Assembly (NCBI GenBank): GCA_947253625.1 | Contig: CAMYAB010000002.1 | Coordinates: 115,380 to 179,379, forward strand | DNA from: an uncultured Porphyromonadaceae bacterium | GTDB lineage: Bacteria; Bacteroidota; Bacteroidia; Bacteroidales; Porphyromonadaceae | Reading direction: 5' to 3' | Length of the DNA stretch: 64,000 bases | Shown: positions 54,867-63,855 of the stretch, in pieces | Layout: each line of letters starts with the position of its first letter | Position numbering within the stretch: the stretch's first letter is position 1 | The notes under the pieces: generated by a model | What the model was told of the DNA's origin: nothing | The model's input: the letters and a program-made list of their open reading frames with translations, nothing else | Database searches by the model: none | Position numbers and translations under genes: made by a program

Positions 54867-54955
54867 AGAATGCAGAGCTGTTTTTTCGAGAAAATGGACG
54901 TGACAGAGAGAAGTGATTTGCTTTGTGACAGCTTCATGTTTCTAGACATGTTTTT

Positions 54956-55648
54956 ATGAGTACACAGATGGAGGAGAGAATGGTGCAGGTGGAACTTGGA
55001 GGTGTTGGCAACCTTAGCAATAACCCCGGGGTGGTTGTTTTGCTCCTGACACCTGTTGATTCTCTATATAGACCGTACCCTGATCGGCATGAGCCTGTAT
55101 TTCCGGTGCCGATAGACTATCTCACGGGACAACTGTACTTGAGTAGACTGTATCAAGTCCTGAAAGGGCACTTCACCAGCAATGAGGTGCTGGCAGGCTA
55201 CTGTAGAGCCCTAAATATTTCTCTTGATCGGGTGAATATACGCCTAGAGGACTCTTCGGTAAAGACTTCACTGGAGGTTACACATGCGCAGGGGATGAAG
55301 GAGTCGCTGACGGTGCATTTGCACCGAACCGTACTGGGGGCCGTACTAGGTAGAATTCCTATTTTTGTGGAGGCTACCTTGCTAGATCGGATGGCACAAC
55401 GGGTAAGGATACAGGGGCGAGACACGATTTCGGGTGAGCCAATAGATCTCAATCAAATCCAAGTGAAAGAGCTCCGGCAAATGATTGCAGATGGAGCTAC
55501 TCCTGACCACATGACAGAAGTACAAGCGCAGTTTTTGCAAAATCAGAAGAGCGATGTACTGGAAGAGTTGCTGGAGGTGGCAGTTCAGGTTGAAAACTTT
55601 GAATGGGCAGCTTGTCTGCAAAAGATGAAAAGAAAAAATGCTGAATAA
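54956..55648 (+). CDS. Divergent bifunctional-nuclease (DUF151)-like protein with UVR motif
   Basis: The 230-residue protein has no signal peptide. Residues about 20-145 follow the DUF151/BFN plan: VVVLLLTPVD strand, the long helix LSRLYQVLKGHF, LNISLDRVNIRLEDSS, and LGAVLGRIPIFVE where classical members have a SDAIALALR..PIYV-type helix. The conserved Asp of that helix appears to be missing. The C-terminus LEELLEVAVQVENFEWAACL (about 200-225) is a UVR-type helical pair, as in other Bacteroidota BFN proteins. It overlaps a paralog by 11 bp. Nuclease activity is doubtful. Confidence 0.6.
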   Translation: MSTQMEERMVQVELGGVGNLSNNPGVVVLLLTPVDSLYRPYPDRHEPVFPVPIDYLTGQLYLSRLYQVLKGHFTSNEVLAGYCRALNISLDRVNIRLEDSSVKTSLEVTHAQGMKESLTVHLHRTVLGAVLGRIPIFVEATLLDRMAQRVRIQGRDTISGEPIDLNQIQVKELRQMIADGATPDHMTEVQAQFLQNQKSDVLEELLEVAVQVENFEWAACLQKMKRKNAE

Positions 55649-56342
55649 CCTAAGTGACTTTGGCGCAGAGATGGCTCCCCCCATTGATCACACGATCCAA
55701 ATGTCCTACAACCGAATAGTGAAATCCAACGATCGATCTATGGTCGTCCTAAGAGCTGTGGAATCAGCCGGGAATCCGAGTGAGTACTCTGTCGTTATTT
55801 CGAAACAGGACGAGCATGACTTTGAGACGGCCGAGAGGTGCTTTTCCGGACTATTACGAGAGGATCATGATTTGCTCGGAGAGCTGGTGGAGCACTTTGG
55901 GGTCTCAATCAGTTCTGTCCTGATATGGGAGTCTATTTCGGACGAAAAACTCTGTGCACAAGTATCTCTGCTAGCTTTATCAGGGGAGCGGGTGTCATTT
56001 CCGACAAGACTTCAGGAGGCGATACTCTATGCAGTGTTGCATAATATCCCGATCTTGGTGGAGAAGGGTTTGGCCAATACGACAGAGCCCCAAAGTGAAA
56101 AGCATGGTAGGACTTTCGTAGCCGGTAGGGATTATCTGGAATCTTACCGTCGGGCTATAAAGTCCGGAAAACTGCCTACGGACTATAGTGTCCCGGAACT
56201 AGAGTGGGGATTTGCTCAGATAGATCAGACTGCCCTTTTGGCACTTAGACAATTGGCGATAGAGCTTGAGTGCTATGAGTGGGCTCAAGTGATCAGTGAT
56301 TTTTTGGAAAGTGACGACTTGGATATTGATCAGACCGATTAA
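55638..56342 (+). CDS. Second divergent DUF151-like paralog
   Basis: The 234-residue protein is a diverged copy of the upstream gene. Matching blocks are the MVVLRAVES strand near 35, LGELVEHFGVSISSVLIWES near 80, AILYAVLHNIPILVE near 130 and a UVR-like end LRQLAIELECYEWAQVISDF near 200. The acidic catalytic position of the BFN family is again not evident. No signal peptide is present. The 11-bp overlap with the first copy and 3-bp gap to rsmE indicate one operon, and the two proteins may form a heteromer. Confidence 0.55.
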   Translation: MLNNLSDFGAEMAPPIDHTIQMSYNRIVKSNDRSMVVLRAVESAGNPSEYSVVISKQDEHDFETAERCFSGLLREDHDLLGELVEHFGVSISSVLIWESISDEKLCAQVSLLALSGERVSFPTRLQEAILYAVLHNIPILVEKGLANTTEPQSEKHGRTFVAGRDYLESYRRAIKSGKLPTDYSVPELEWGFAQIDQTALLALRQLAIELECYEWAQVISDFLESDDLDIDQTD

Positions 56343-56345
56343 AAA

Positions 56346-57071
56346 ATGGAGGATTATCCGCTATTTGTTGTGCCCGATGTGGCGATTACAGGCATGCTTT
56401 CGGAGGAAGAGTCCCATCATGTGGGGCGCGTATTGCGTATGCAAATCGGTGAAAAACTGTATGTGACAGATGGGGCAGGATCTCTATATCTGGCTGTGCT
56501 GAAGGGAACTGACGGGAAGGAGCTGCCTGTGGAGTTGGTCGAAAAAGTACGAGAGGTCGCTACACCTCATCCTGAGCTTCACCTAGCAGTCGCGCCCCTA
56601 AAAAATGCAGACCGACTGGAGTGGTTGCTGGAAAAGCTCGTGGAGGTGGGCTTGGCATCGCTCTCCTTGGTTATGACGGAGCACACGATCCGAAAACACA
56701 ATAATATGGTGCGTCTCCAAAAAGTGATGCTTGCGGCAGTGAAACAATCTAGAAAACGAATGGTGACCCGGATAAATGAATACCCCGGCGGAATTCGTGA
56801 CTTGTGCCAATCCGAGTTGCCGACGCAAAAATTCATTGCCTACTGTGGCGATGAATACCCAAAGCTAGAATTGGCAAAAGCTTTGCGTCCGGGGTGCTCG
56901 ACGGTCGTACTTATAGGACCGGAGGGTGACTTTTCGTCGGAGGAGGTTGAGATGGCAGTGCGGTATGGATTTGTCCCTGTCGCACTTGGTACGGAGCGTC
57001 TAAGGAGTGAAACAGCCGCCGTATATGCAGGAATGCTCCACCATATCATTAATACACAAGCAGAAAAATGA
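56346..57071 (+). CDS. rsmE: 16S rRNA (uracil-1498-N3)-methyltransferase
   Basis: The 241-residue SPOUT protein has the N-terminal PUA-like domain (SHHVGRVLRMQIGEKL near 23), EWLLEKLVEVGLASL near 95, and the knot motifs IGPEGDFSSEEVE near 188 and LGTERLRSETAAVYA near 213. It methylates U1498 of 16S rRNA. It overlaps the FHA gene by 4 bp. Confidence 0.95.
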   Translation: MEDYPLFVVPDVAITGMLSEEESHHVGRVLRMQIGEKLYVTDGAGSLYLAVLKGTDGKELPVELVEKVREVATPHPELHLAVAPLKNADRLEWLLEKLVEVGLASLSLVMTEHTIRKHNNMVRLQKVMLAAVKQSRKRMVTRINEYPGGIRDLCQSELPTQKFIAYCGDEYPKLELAKALRPGCSTVVLIGPEGDFSSEEVEMAVRYGFVPVALGTERLRSETAAVYAGMLHHIINTQAEK

Positions 57072-57580
57072 AGATAGCGTGCCCATACTGTGCCAAGGAT
57101 ATAGAGATCATTCCGCCGAATGTGGTGAAAGCAAAGGCTGAAAAGGTGGTGTGTCCTCATTGCCATAGACCAATAGCTGTATATGCCAGCCAAGCTACCT
57201 TGCAAATGCATAGAGATAGGGCTGTAAAAGCAGTGGCAGTCAGTCTACATGACTTTTCTGAGCAAGACCCTTACCTCGAGATAGTGGAGAGCCGGTTAGC
57301 TGATTCTCAGAGGTTGCCTATTCCGATAGGAGAGTCTGTCCTCGGTCGATTTACCCCAAATAGTAAGGCAGAGATACAAGTACTCACTGATGACATTGAT
57401 CTAGGGCGAAACCATGCACGGCTATGGCTTACCAAGAAAGGGAGCTTGTCAGTCGCTGATAATGACAGTGTCTCCGGAACCTATGTGAATGGACAACCTT
57501 TGGCCCCGACCGATAAGGTGCGCTTGTGGGACGGTGATGTATTGACTTTGGGAGCCACTACCTTCATTGTCCACTTGTAG
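57068..57580 (+). CDS. FHA-domain protein with N-terminal zinc ribbon
   Basis: The 170-residue protein opens with a four-Cys zinc ribbon (CPYC...CPHC, about 5-36). A FHA domain follows at about 95-170: SVLGRFTPNS, IDLGRNHARLWL, SVADNDSVSGTYVNG and LWDGDVLTLG. The usual Ser before Arg-x-His is Gly here (GRNHA), which may weaken phosphothreonine binding. FHA proteins are phosphopeptide adapters; the partner kinase is not in the window. Confidence 0.87.
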   Translation: MKIACPYCAKDIEIIPPNVVKAKAEKVVCPHCHRPIAVYASQATLQMHRDRAVKAVAVSLHDFSEQDPYLEIVESRLADSQRLPIPIGESVLGRFTPNSKAEIQVLTDDIDLGRNHARLWLTKKGSLSVADNDSVSGTYVNGQPLAPTDKVRLWDGDVLTLGATTFIVHL

Positions 57581-57583
57581 CAA

Positions 57584-57802
57584 TTACTCGTCGTTTCTTA
57601 GAAATTTACGCCGCTGTTTTCTTAGTTTTCTGTTGTAGAAAAACCTTGTGGCGTACTGTCCTATCCTAATCACGATAGCAGTACAACCAAGGAGGTAAAA
57701 CCAACTCTTATCATCGGCGAAGGTGAAAAACACAATTGCGCTGGCAATTGCCAAAAGCATAAAGAGTACAGTGACGAGGGAGTCTATTTGTTTGAAATCC
57801 AT
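57584..57802 (-). CDS. Small two-helix membrane protein
   Basis: The start MDFKQIDSL gives 72 residues; a frame to 57868 adds an unlikely basic stretch. Two hydrophobic helices (LVTVLFMLLAIASAIVFFTF and YLLGCTAIVIRIGQYA) and a strongly basic tail (RKLRKQRRKFL) are visible. I do not recognise the family. It follows the GHL10 gene on the same strand with 75 bp between. Confidence 0.55.
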   Translation of the reverse strand: MDFKQIDSLVTVLFMLLAIASAIVFFTFADDKSWFYLLGCTAIVIRIGQYATRFFYNRKLRKQRRKFLRNDE

Positions 57803-57877
57803 ATTGATAAGTTGTGGTTGTATAGCAGTGGATCTTTGAGTAATGCGCAAGGACGCCTTGCGTCTCATGAATGACCC

Positions 57878-59401
57878 TTATAGCACGGCTTGAATATCTT
57901 TGGCAACAATGTGTTCGTGGTTGTATCGGTCTACGCGAGTGATGGTAAACGATACTTTGTACTTCTTTCCCAGATCTAAAGGCCTATATCTTGTCGCATT
58001 GGTTATGGCGGTGATGTTTTCTGCTTTTAGGATTTCTCGGATAGGTGCTTTGCGTTGATGCGTATAGATGACGTAGTATCGTGTCTCAAGTCCTTTGGGC
58101 ATGATCATGTCGCCCAGCCATACAAGCTCTTGGTACAACTCTCCTTTCAGTAGGTACGCTGATCGCTTTGGTTCTTTATAGCCTTTGAGGTCAGCAGGGT
58201 AGGGGGTCGGTGGAATCAGAGCCGGGTATTTCCAGTAATGATTGGCGATAATACTTCGGATCCCTTTGTAGTTCGCAAATAGCTCATCTGCAGGCCAGAT
58301 GACATTGCCCTCTGAGGTCTCTCTTGCAATATTCAGTTTGGGATGCAATTGCTCATGATCCATGGTGGGACGTACAGATTGCCCGATGTAGTAATGGGCA
58401 TTTTGAATGTTTTTGTTCCACCAATAGGCCAACTCGGTATAGTCAGCTAACTTGTGTCCCATGTGCCAGTAGATCTGTGGGACTATGTAATCTACCCAGT
58501 GCATCTGATCCCAAAGTAAAATGTCTGCATATAGGTCATCATAGTTTTGTAAGCCCTTTGTCTTGGATCCTGTGGGATCGGTCCGTTCATTGCGGTAGAT
58601 GCCAAACGGACTGACTCCAAATCGTACGTATGGCTTGGCCTGCTTGATGGTCTGATGCATTTGCTTGATCAGAAGGCTTACATTTTCCCGCCTAAAGTCA
58701 GCGATAGACTGTCCGCTTTTCTTCATGCGGTTGTAATCATTTTGGTCAGGAAACGGGACTCCTGCTACGGGGTATGGGTAGAAATAGTCATCGATATGTA
58801 GACCATCAATGTCGTATCTATTGACTATGTCAGCCACTATCCGGCAGGTGTAGTCACGTACTTCTTGTAGTGCGGGGTTGAATAGCAGTAGGTCACCATA
58901 CTGTACAAACCACTCCGGGTGCTGATAGTATGGATGGTTGCTTGCCATGGGTTGTCCTACCTTTGTGGATGCTCTATAGGGATTGATCCAGGCGTGTAGC
59001 TCCATGCAACGCTGGTGGCACTCATCGATCATAAAAGCCAGAGGATCCCAAAATGGCTTGGGTGACGTTCCCTGTTGTGTCGATAAAAACCTACTCCAAG
59101 GCTCGTATTGTGACTCATACCAGGCATCGGCTTCGCAGCGTACTTGAAAGAAGACGGCATTGACTCCCATCTCCTTGAGTTGGTCTAGTTTGGCTCTGAA
59201 GTAAGCCTGAAGTTCCTCAGCCCCCATCTGTGCATAGTTGTTGCGAAACACAGTCGGAATCCATGCCGCACGCATCTCGACGCGTGCGGGGATGTAGTCG
59301 GACCTGGTGGCTTTTTCAGCATGCTTTTGGGTGACAGTCTTCTTGGGACCACAGCCTATGACCAAAAAAAGTAGTGCGAGCGAGCAAAGGATCCTCTTCA
59401 T
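57878..59401 (-). CDS. GHL10/DUF187 family glycosyl hydrolase-like lipoprotein
   Basis: The 507-residue protein has a lipoprotein signal (FLVIGC, Cys about 17). The TIM-barrel part carries EMRAAWIPTVF near 43, GVNAVFFQVRCEADAWY near 80, ELHAWINPYRAS near 137, DGLHIDDYFYP near 199, RFGVSPFGIYRN near 263 and VDYIVPQIYWHMG near 301. GHL10 proteins are thought to act on surface or cell-wall glycans, and the substrate is unproven. The first codon overlaps mgtE by 4 bp. Confidence 0.9.
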   Translation of the reverse strand: MKRILCSLALLFLVIGCGPKKTVTQKHAEKATRSDYIPARVEMRAAWIPTVFRNNYAQMGAEELQAYFRAKLDQLKEMGVNAVFFQVRCEADAWYESQYEPWSRFLSTQQGTSPKPFWDPLAFMIDECHQRCMELHAWINPYRASTKVGQPMASNHPYYQHPEWFVQYGDLLLFNPALQEVRDYTCRIVADIVNRYDIDGLHIDDYFYPYPVAGVPFPDQNDYNRMKKSGQSIADFRRENVSLLIKQMHQTIKQAKPYVRFGVSPFGIYRNERTDPTGSKTKGLQNYDDLYADILLWDQMHWVDYIVPQIYWHMGHKLADYTELAYWWNKNIQNAHYYIGQSVRPTMDHEQLHPKLNIARETSEGNVIWPADELFANYKGIRSIIANHYWKYPALIPPTPYPADLKGYKEPKRSAYLLKGELYQELVWLGDMIMPKGLETRYYVIYTHQRKAPIREILKAENITAITNATRYRPLDLGKKYKVSFTITRVDRYNHEHIVAKDIQAVL

Positions 59402-60753
59402 TGTAGAATAGCAAAAAGCATCTGGGTAATGGTCATGTAAATAAACATCCCGACAAGGTCATTGGTGATTGTGATAAAAGGCCCTGTCGCTCTTGCAGGA
59501 TCCATCTTCAGCTTGTTCAACGTCAAGGGTACGATTGTTCCAAAAGTGCTGGCAAAGAGCACAACGGTAAACAGACTGATAGAAACACTAGCCATGATGA
59601 TGAGATCACGGATATAGAAGTAGTTGTAGACAAAAACCACAAGTGCTATAATACTGGCATTGATAATAGCAACAGCCAGTTCTTTTCCTATTAGGTGCAA
59701 AGTCTTCCCCGGACGTAGTGAGTTGCTTGCGAGGTCTTGGACAATAATAGCAGAGGATTGCATCCCCACATTACCACCGGTCCCGCCTATCAGGGGAATG
59801 AATACTGAGAGTGCTGGCAGTTGGGCAAAGACGCCATCGTATTGTCCAAGGAGGACGGAATTGAATATCCCCCCCGCCATACCTATGAGCAACCAAGGTA
59901 GTCGTGCACCCGTCTGGCGGAAAACCGAGTCTGAGCTTTCAATGTCTTGCGAAAGACCGGAGGCCAATTGGTAGTCTTTCTCATGTTGTTCGCGCATCTC
60001 GTCCACCACGTCGTCTACCGTGATTACCCCGACAAGTCTGCCGATAGAGTCTACTACCGGTATAGCGACTAGGTCGTAGCGGTCAAAAGCGTTGATGACC
60101 TCCTCTATTGAGTCACTTACGTGTAGCATTATCGGATCACGTTGCATGACATTTCTGATCCGATTGGCCGATGGGTTGGTGATCACTTTTTTGATCGGTA
60201 GAGTACCTACTAGTTTTTTGTCATCATCTACGACATATATATAGTAGAGTTCGTTTAGGTCTTCTGCCTGAGAACGCATTTCGTCCACACACTTCGGCAT
60301 GGACCAGTTCTCGTTGATCACGACCATCTCCTTGCGCATGACTCCACCGGCTGTGTCCTCATCGTAGTGGAGTAGGTCTATGATATCCCCGGCTTGTTCG
60401 ACGTCATCTACCTTGGAGAGGATCGACTCTTGCTGGTCTTCGTCCAGGTCACGGATGAGCTCGGCAGCGTCATCGGTATCCATGTTGGAGAGGAGTTTCG
60501 TCGCGATATCCTCATCCGAGATGTGCTGTAGGATGTTTTGCTGGTCTTCATCGTCAAGCTCTAGGAGCACATCCGCCGCCGTCTCATTCGGCAGTAGTTG
60601 GTGCAGATAGATGGCGTCGTCCGTCCCGAGCTCCTCCAGCAGTTCGGCAAGCTCGGTGGCATGGAGTGTTGGGATCACCTTATTCAGTTCCTCATCATTG
60701 TGCGCTTTGATGAGGGCTATCAGTCTGTCCTTTTCCTTATACTTTTGGTCCAT
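59398..60753 (-). CDS. mgtE: Magnesium transporter MgtE
   Basis: The 451-residue protein has the N-terminal superhelical domain with repeated ELLEELGTDDAIYL-like units (about 25-125), tandem CBS domains (about 140-260, EDTAGGVMRKEMVVI and VMQRDPIMLHVSDS) and five C-terminal transmembrane helices including the ARATGPFITITNDLVGM segment near 422 that lines the ion path. MgtE is a Mg-gated Mg channel. It abuts rsmA with a 1-bp overlap. Confidence 0.95.
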   Translation of the reverse strand: MDQKYKEKDRLIALIKAHNDEELNKVIPTLHATELAELLEELGTDDAIYLHQLLPNETAADVLLELDDEDQQNILQHISDEDIATKLLSNMDTDDAAELIRDLDEDQQESILSKVDDVEQAGDIIDLLHYDEDTAGGVMRKEMVVINENWSMPKCVDEMRSQAEDLNELYYIYVVDDDKKLVGTLPIKKVITNPSANRIRNVMQRDPIMLHVSDSIEEVINAFDRYDLVAIPVVDSIGRLVGVITVDDVVDEMREQHEKDYQLASGLSQDIESSDSVFRQTGARLPWLLIGMAGGIFNSVLLGQYDGVFAQLPALSVFIPLIGGTGGNVGMQSSAIIVQDLASNSLRPGKTLHLIGKELAVAIINASIIALVVFVYNYFYIRDLIIMASVSISLFTVVLFASTFGTIVPLTLNKLKMDPARATGPFITITNDLVGMFIYMTITQMLFAILQ

Positions 60754-61538
60754 TATCTTTCGGCTTGGTTCACTGCATTGGTTAGTATTACAAAGTCCTC
60801 CACGCCCATTTGCTCAGGTCGCATTGCCATGAGTCGGTCTACACTGTCGGGTAGGTTGGCGGTTCCGAGCAGTGGTTTGATGGAGTTTCGGATCGTTTTT
60901 CTCCTTTGGTTGAACGTTGTCTTGACCACACTCCTAAATAGTTGTTCGTCACAGCCCAGCTTTGTACGACCATTCCGAGTGATTCGGATCACTCCACTTT
61001 TTACTTTTGGAGGTGGGGTGAATACTCCGGGCTCTACGGTAAATAGGTACTCTACATCGTACCATGCTTGGAGCAATACGCTCAGGATTCCGTACTCTTT
61101 GCTACCCGGCGGAGATGCGAGACGGCTTGCCACCTCTTTTTGGAGCATTCCCCCGGCTACCGGTATTAGGTCTTTGTACTCAAGGATCTTAAAAAAAATC
61201 TGTGACGAGATGTTGTAGGGGTAGTTGCCTATGACCATAAAGGGTCTGCCGGCACCAAACAGTGTGGAGAGGTCTACCCTGAGAAAATCCCCGTTGATGA
61301 TGTCTTGCTTGAGGTCCGGAAATGCGACCTTCAGGTACTCTACCGACTCGGTATCTAGTTCGATCACCTTGACCGTCCTGTGCTCTTCCAGCAGATATTT
61401 GGTCAGTACTCCCATTCCGGGGCCCACCTCCACTACGGGTAGGCCCTGACCGGGTAAAATCTGGGCAATACGCTCAGCTATCCTTTCGTCTCGGAGGAAG
61501 TGCTGTCCTAGTGCTTTCTTGGCGTGTACCGGCTTCAT
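60753..61538 (-). CDS. rsmA: 16S rRNA (adenine1518/1519-N6) dimethyltransferase
   Basis: The start MKPVHAKKALGQHFL matches the family; an in-frame ATG at 61577 would add 13 residues and cannot be excluded. The roughly 261-residue enzyme has KKALGQHFLRD at the N-terminus, SAM motif I VVEVGPGMGVLTKYL near 35, and the catalytic GNYPYNISSQIFFK near 105. It dimethylates A1518 and A1519 of 16S rRNA (KsgA activity). Confidence 0.95.
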   Translation of the reverse strand: MKPVHAKKALGQHFLRDERIAERIAQILPGQGLPVVEVGPGMGVLTKYLLEEHRTVKVIELDTESVEYLKVAFPDLKQDIINGDFLRVDLSTLFGAGRPFMVIGNYPYNISSQIFFKILEYKDLIPVAGGMLQKEVASRLASPPGSKEYGILSVLLQAWYDVEYLFTVEPGVFTPPPKVKSGVIRITRNGRTKLGCDEQLFRSVVKTTFNQRRKTIRNSIKPLLGTANLPDSVDRLMAMRPEQMGVEDFVILTNAVNQAER

Positions 61539-61586
61539 GAGTTTTGATTTTTTGATTTGACGCAAAACGATGTCCATGAAATATGG

Positions 61587-61594
61587 TACTTTTG
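61587..61594 (+). promoter_or_regulatory. Putative -7 box of the flippase-like gene
   Basis: TACTTTTG matches TAnnTTTG, giving a leader of about 115 nt. A minus-strand box TAAGTTTG at 61621-61628 would serve rsmA, so the two promoters face each other. Confidence 0.35.
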
Positions 61595-61620
61595 CGAGTA
61601 AAAATAGCCACAGGCTTGCG

Positions 61621-61628
61621 CAAACTTA
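61621..61628 (-). promoter_or_regulatory. Putative -7 box of rsmA
   Basis: On the minus strand the bases read TAAGTTTG (TAnnTTTG). It lies to the right of the plus-strand box at 61587. Confidence 0.35.
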
Positions 61629-61716
61629 CCAAAAATGGACGGGATAGTGTCGGGCTTGATGTGGAGTATCTAGCTCATACTCCGATTGTGAGTTGGGAAA
61701 AATCATATTTCCGTTT

Positions 61717-62709
61717 ATGAATATTACATCCAAAGGGGTATTGAAAGTTGTGTTGCCACTATTGCTCGGTGGGGTGATCCTCTGGTTTTTGTATCGAAAC
61801 ACAGACTTCAACAAGCTGTTGGAGACGCTGAGGACCGACTCCAAGTGGTGGGTGATCATCGGAGCATCACTTTTCGGTACTATTGGCAATACATTCAGGG
61901 GACTGCGGTGGAATATTATGCTGCGCCAGCTGGATCCCCCGGGCAAGACGCTTGTCAATTCAATCCTCACCACTCAAGGTACCTATGCCGTGAATATGGC
62001 ACTGCCTCGGCTGGGCGAGATTTGGCGTTGTGGCGCTATGAGGTTGTACACCGGCCTCTCGTTTTCCAAGCTGTTTGGGACCATGGTTATGGATCGGACG
62101 CTTGATGTCTTTGTGGGTATCTTGCTTGCGCTAGTGGCCACGTTTCTCAATTATCCATTCTTTCAGACCTTTTTTTACGAAAACCCCACTTTGGTTGACT
62201 GCTTTTTGGACTTTTGGGGTTCTGCCACTTCTTGGGCGCTTGTCTTGGTGGTGCTTCTAGCCGTGTCTATTGGTGCGGTTTTGGCTCATCGGTATGCTTT
62301 TTGGACAAAAATAAAGCACACACTGAGTGGGGTTTGGAGCGGAGTCCTGACGGTGTTTACGCTTCGCCGGCGTTGGAGCTTTTTGCTGTACACCGTGCTG
62401 ATATGGGGGAGTTATTTCCTTCAGTTTTACCTGACCTTTTACGCATTTAGTTTTATGAGCGGCCTTGGCTGGGAGGTGGCCCTAATGGCGTTTGTGCTGA
62501 TCACCTTTTCGATGATCGCACCGGTTCAGGCCGGGCTGGGCGCATGGCACTTTATGGTCATTTTTACGCTTGTGTTTTTTGGTGTTGGTCGTGACGATGC
62601 CGGCTCTTTTGCTCTGATCGTCCACACTGCCCAGACCTTGTGGACGACACTCATTGGGCTATTGAGTATTGTCGGGCTCTCTTTCTACAACAAGTCTGCA
62701 CGCCTATAA
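61717..62709 (+). CDS. Lysylphosphatidylglycerol synthase TM-region/flippase-like protein (UPF0104)
   Basis: The start MNITSKGVL gives about 330 residues; a frame to 61693 adds eight. The protein has about eight hydrophobic helices, with the family marks RGLRWNIML near 60, ALPRLGEIWRCGAM near 92 and APVQAGLGAWHFMVIF near 268. Family members are transmembrane domains related to MprF and are thought to move or handle lipids. No catalytic soluble domain is attached. Followed 6 bp later by queG. Confidence 0.85.
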   Translation: MNITSKGVLKVVLPLLLGGVILWFLYRNTDFNKLLETLRTDSKWWVIIGASLFGTIGNTFRGLRWNIMLRQLDPPGKTLVNSILTTQGTYAVNMALPRLGEIWRCGAMRLYTGLSFSKLFGTMVMDRTLDVFVGILLALVATFLNYPFFQTFFYENPTLVDCFLDFWGSATSWALVLVVLLAVSIGAVLAHRYAFWTKIKHTLSGVWSGVLTVFTLRRRWSFLLYTVLIWGSYFLQFYLTFYAFSFMSGLGWEVALMAFVLITFSMIAPVQAGLGAWHFMVIFTLVFFGVGRDDAGSFALIVHTAQTLWTTLIGLLSIVGLSFYNKSARL

Positions 62710-62715
62710 GTACAA

Positions 62716-63660
62716 GTGGTATCTACTGATGATATACTGAGGCTGGCCAAGGAGATGGGGGCAGATGCCGCAGGGGTGGCTCGGCTTGGCCCTGTGGATG
62801 ATCTGCACAGTCAAAAGTACACGGCCTGGATCAATAGTGGCCAAAACGCCGGAATGTCCTACTTGGAGCGCAATCAGGCTGTGCGGTTTCATCCCGGCTC
62901 GGAGATACTGCCAGATGCCCGCTCCGTGATAGTGGTCGCCGTCAGCTATTATCCCCGCGAGCGACAACGTCCGGATGCCCCACAGGTCTCCAAGTACGCC
63001 TATGGACAGGACTACCACCTTGTCCTAAAAAAGTACTTGGAGGACCTCGGAGAGAGGATTGATCGTGAGGTGATGGGGCACTCGTATAGGCCTATCGTGG
63101 ATACGGTCCCCTTCTTGGAGCGTTATTGGGCCGAAGTGGCCGGGCTGGGCTTTATAGGCCGGAATCGTAATCTGATTGTCCCGAAAGTCGGTAGCTACGT
63201 TTTTTTGGGCGAACTCCTTACCACCTTGGATCTGGAGCCCACTCGCCCGGCTCGCCTCCACTCCTGTGGCACCTGTAGCCGTTGCCTGGATAGTTGCCCG
63301 ACTCAGGCCCTGACCTCTAAGGGGCTGGATGCACGCAGATGTGTCAGCTACCTCACGATTGAGCACCGAGGAGATATCCCATCGGAGCTGGCCAAAAAGT
63401 TTGGACGTCGCTTTTATGGGTGTGATACTTGTCAGGATGTCTGTCCGTACAATCACCGGCCTCTGCCACAGCGACTTTTTGCCGGATCCGGACAGATCCT
63501 TGCCCTCTCGAGCGAGGATATGGCCGACTTTTCCACGGAGTTGTACTCCACTCTCACCAAGAATAGTGCTATGTCTAGAGCCAAGTTTTTTCAGCTCAAG
63601 CGAAATGCCGACCTATTTGTCCAAAACAATCCTGAACTCACCACGGATAAAATCCCCTAA
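62716..63660 (+). CDS. queG: Epoxyqueuosine reductase QueG
   Basis: The start is a GTG six bp after the previous stop. The 314-residue protein has GADAAGVARL near 14, the cobalamin-binding region with GFIGRNRNLIVPKVGSYVFL near 148, and two [4Fe-4S] ferredoxin motifs: CGTCSRCLDSCP near 182 and CDTCQDVCPYNHRP near 237. It reduces epoxyqueuosine to queuosine in tRNA. It needs cobalamin, as does the mutase that MeaB serves. Confidence 0.95.
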   Translation: MVSTDDILRLAKEMGADAAGVARLGPVDDLHSQKYTAWINSGQNAGMSYLERNQAVRFHPGSEILPDARSVIVVAVSYYPRERQRPDAPQVSKYAYGQDYHLVLKKYLEDLGERIDREVMGHSYRPIVDTVPFLERYWAEVAGLGFIGRNRNLIVPKVGSYVFLGELLTTLDLEPTRPARLHSCGTCSRCLDSCPTQALTSKGLDARRCVSYLTIEHRGDIPSELAKKFGRRFYGCDTCQDVCPYNHRPLPQRLFAGSGQILALSSEDMADFSTELYSTLTKNSAMSRAKFFQLKRNADLFVQNNPELTTDKIP

Positions 63661-63729
63661 CTATACCGGGATGTCTGCTTGGGTACTTTCTGTGCCCATT
63701 GAGATAAATTGAGCGAAGAAAAGGGGGAA

Positions 63730-63855
63730 AGCTTTTTTTTTGAGAGGAGAAAAAAACAACAGGGCCGGAGAAAAAGTGGACCATCTTCCATGACAAAGAT
63801 AAAATCACAGTGTGATTTCTAGAAATCACTAAGTGATTTATTCAAATCACGCGGA
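63730..63855. repeat. Composite 21-bp tandem array, families D and C (second copy)
   Basis: Two GGAGAAAAA-type units (near 63736 and 63766) are followed by AAATCACAGTGTGATTT at 63802, AAATCACTAAGTGATTT at 63823 and a half unit AAATCAC at 63844, each 21 bp apart. The 26 bp from 63799 to 63824 repeat the sequence at 44463. The 340 bp after queG contain no gene. Near 63918-63985 GATTTGC and GTGCAG motifs recur at about 20 bp but are too degenerate to call. Confidence 0.88.

Noticed and set aside
54935..54955. Terminator between sufS and the DUF151-like gene
   Set aside because: The stem is only 5 bp (CATGT/ACATG) and the T run touches the next start codon, so read-through is more likely.
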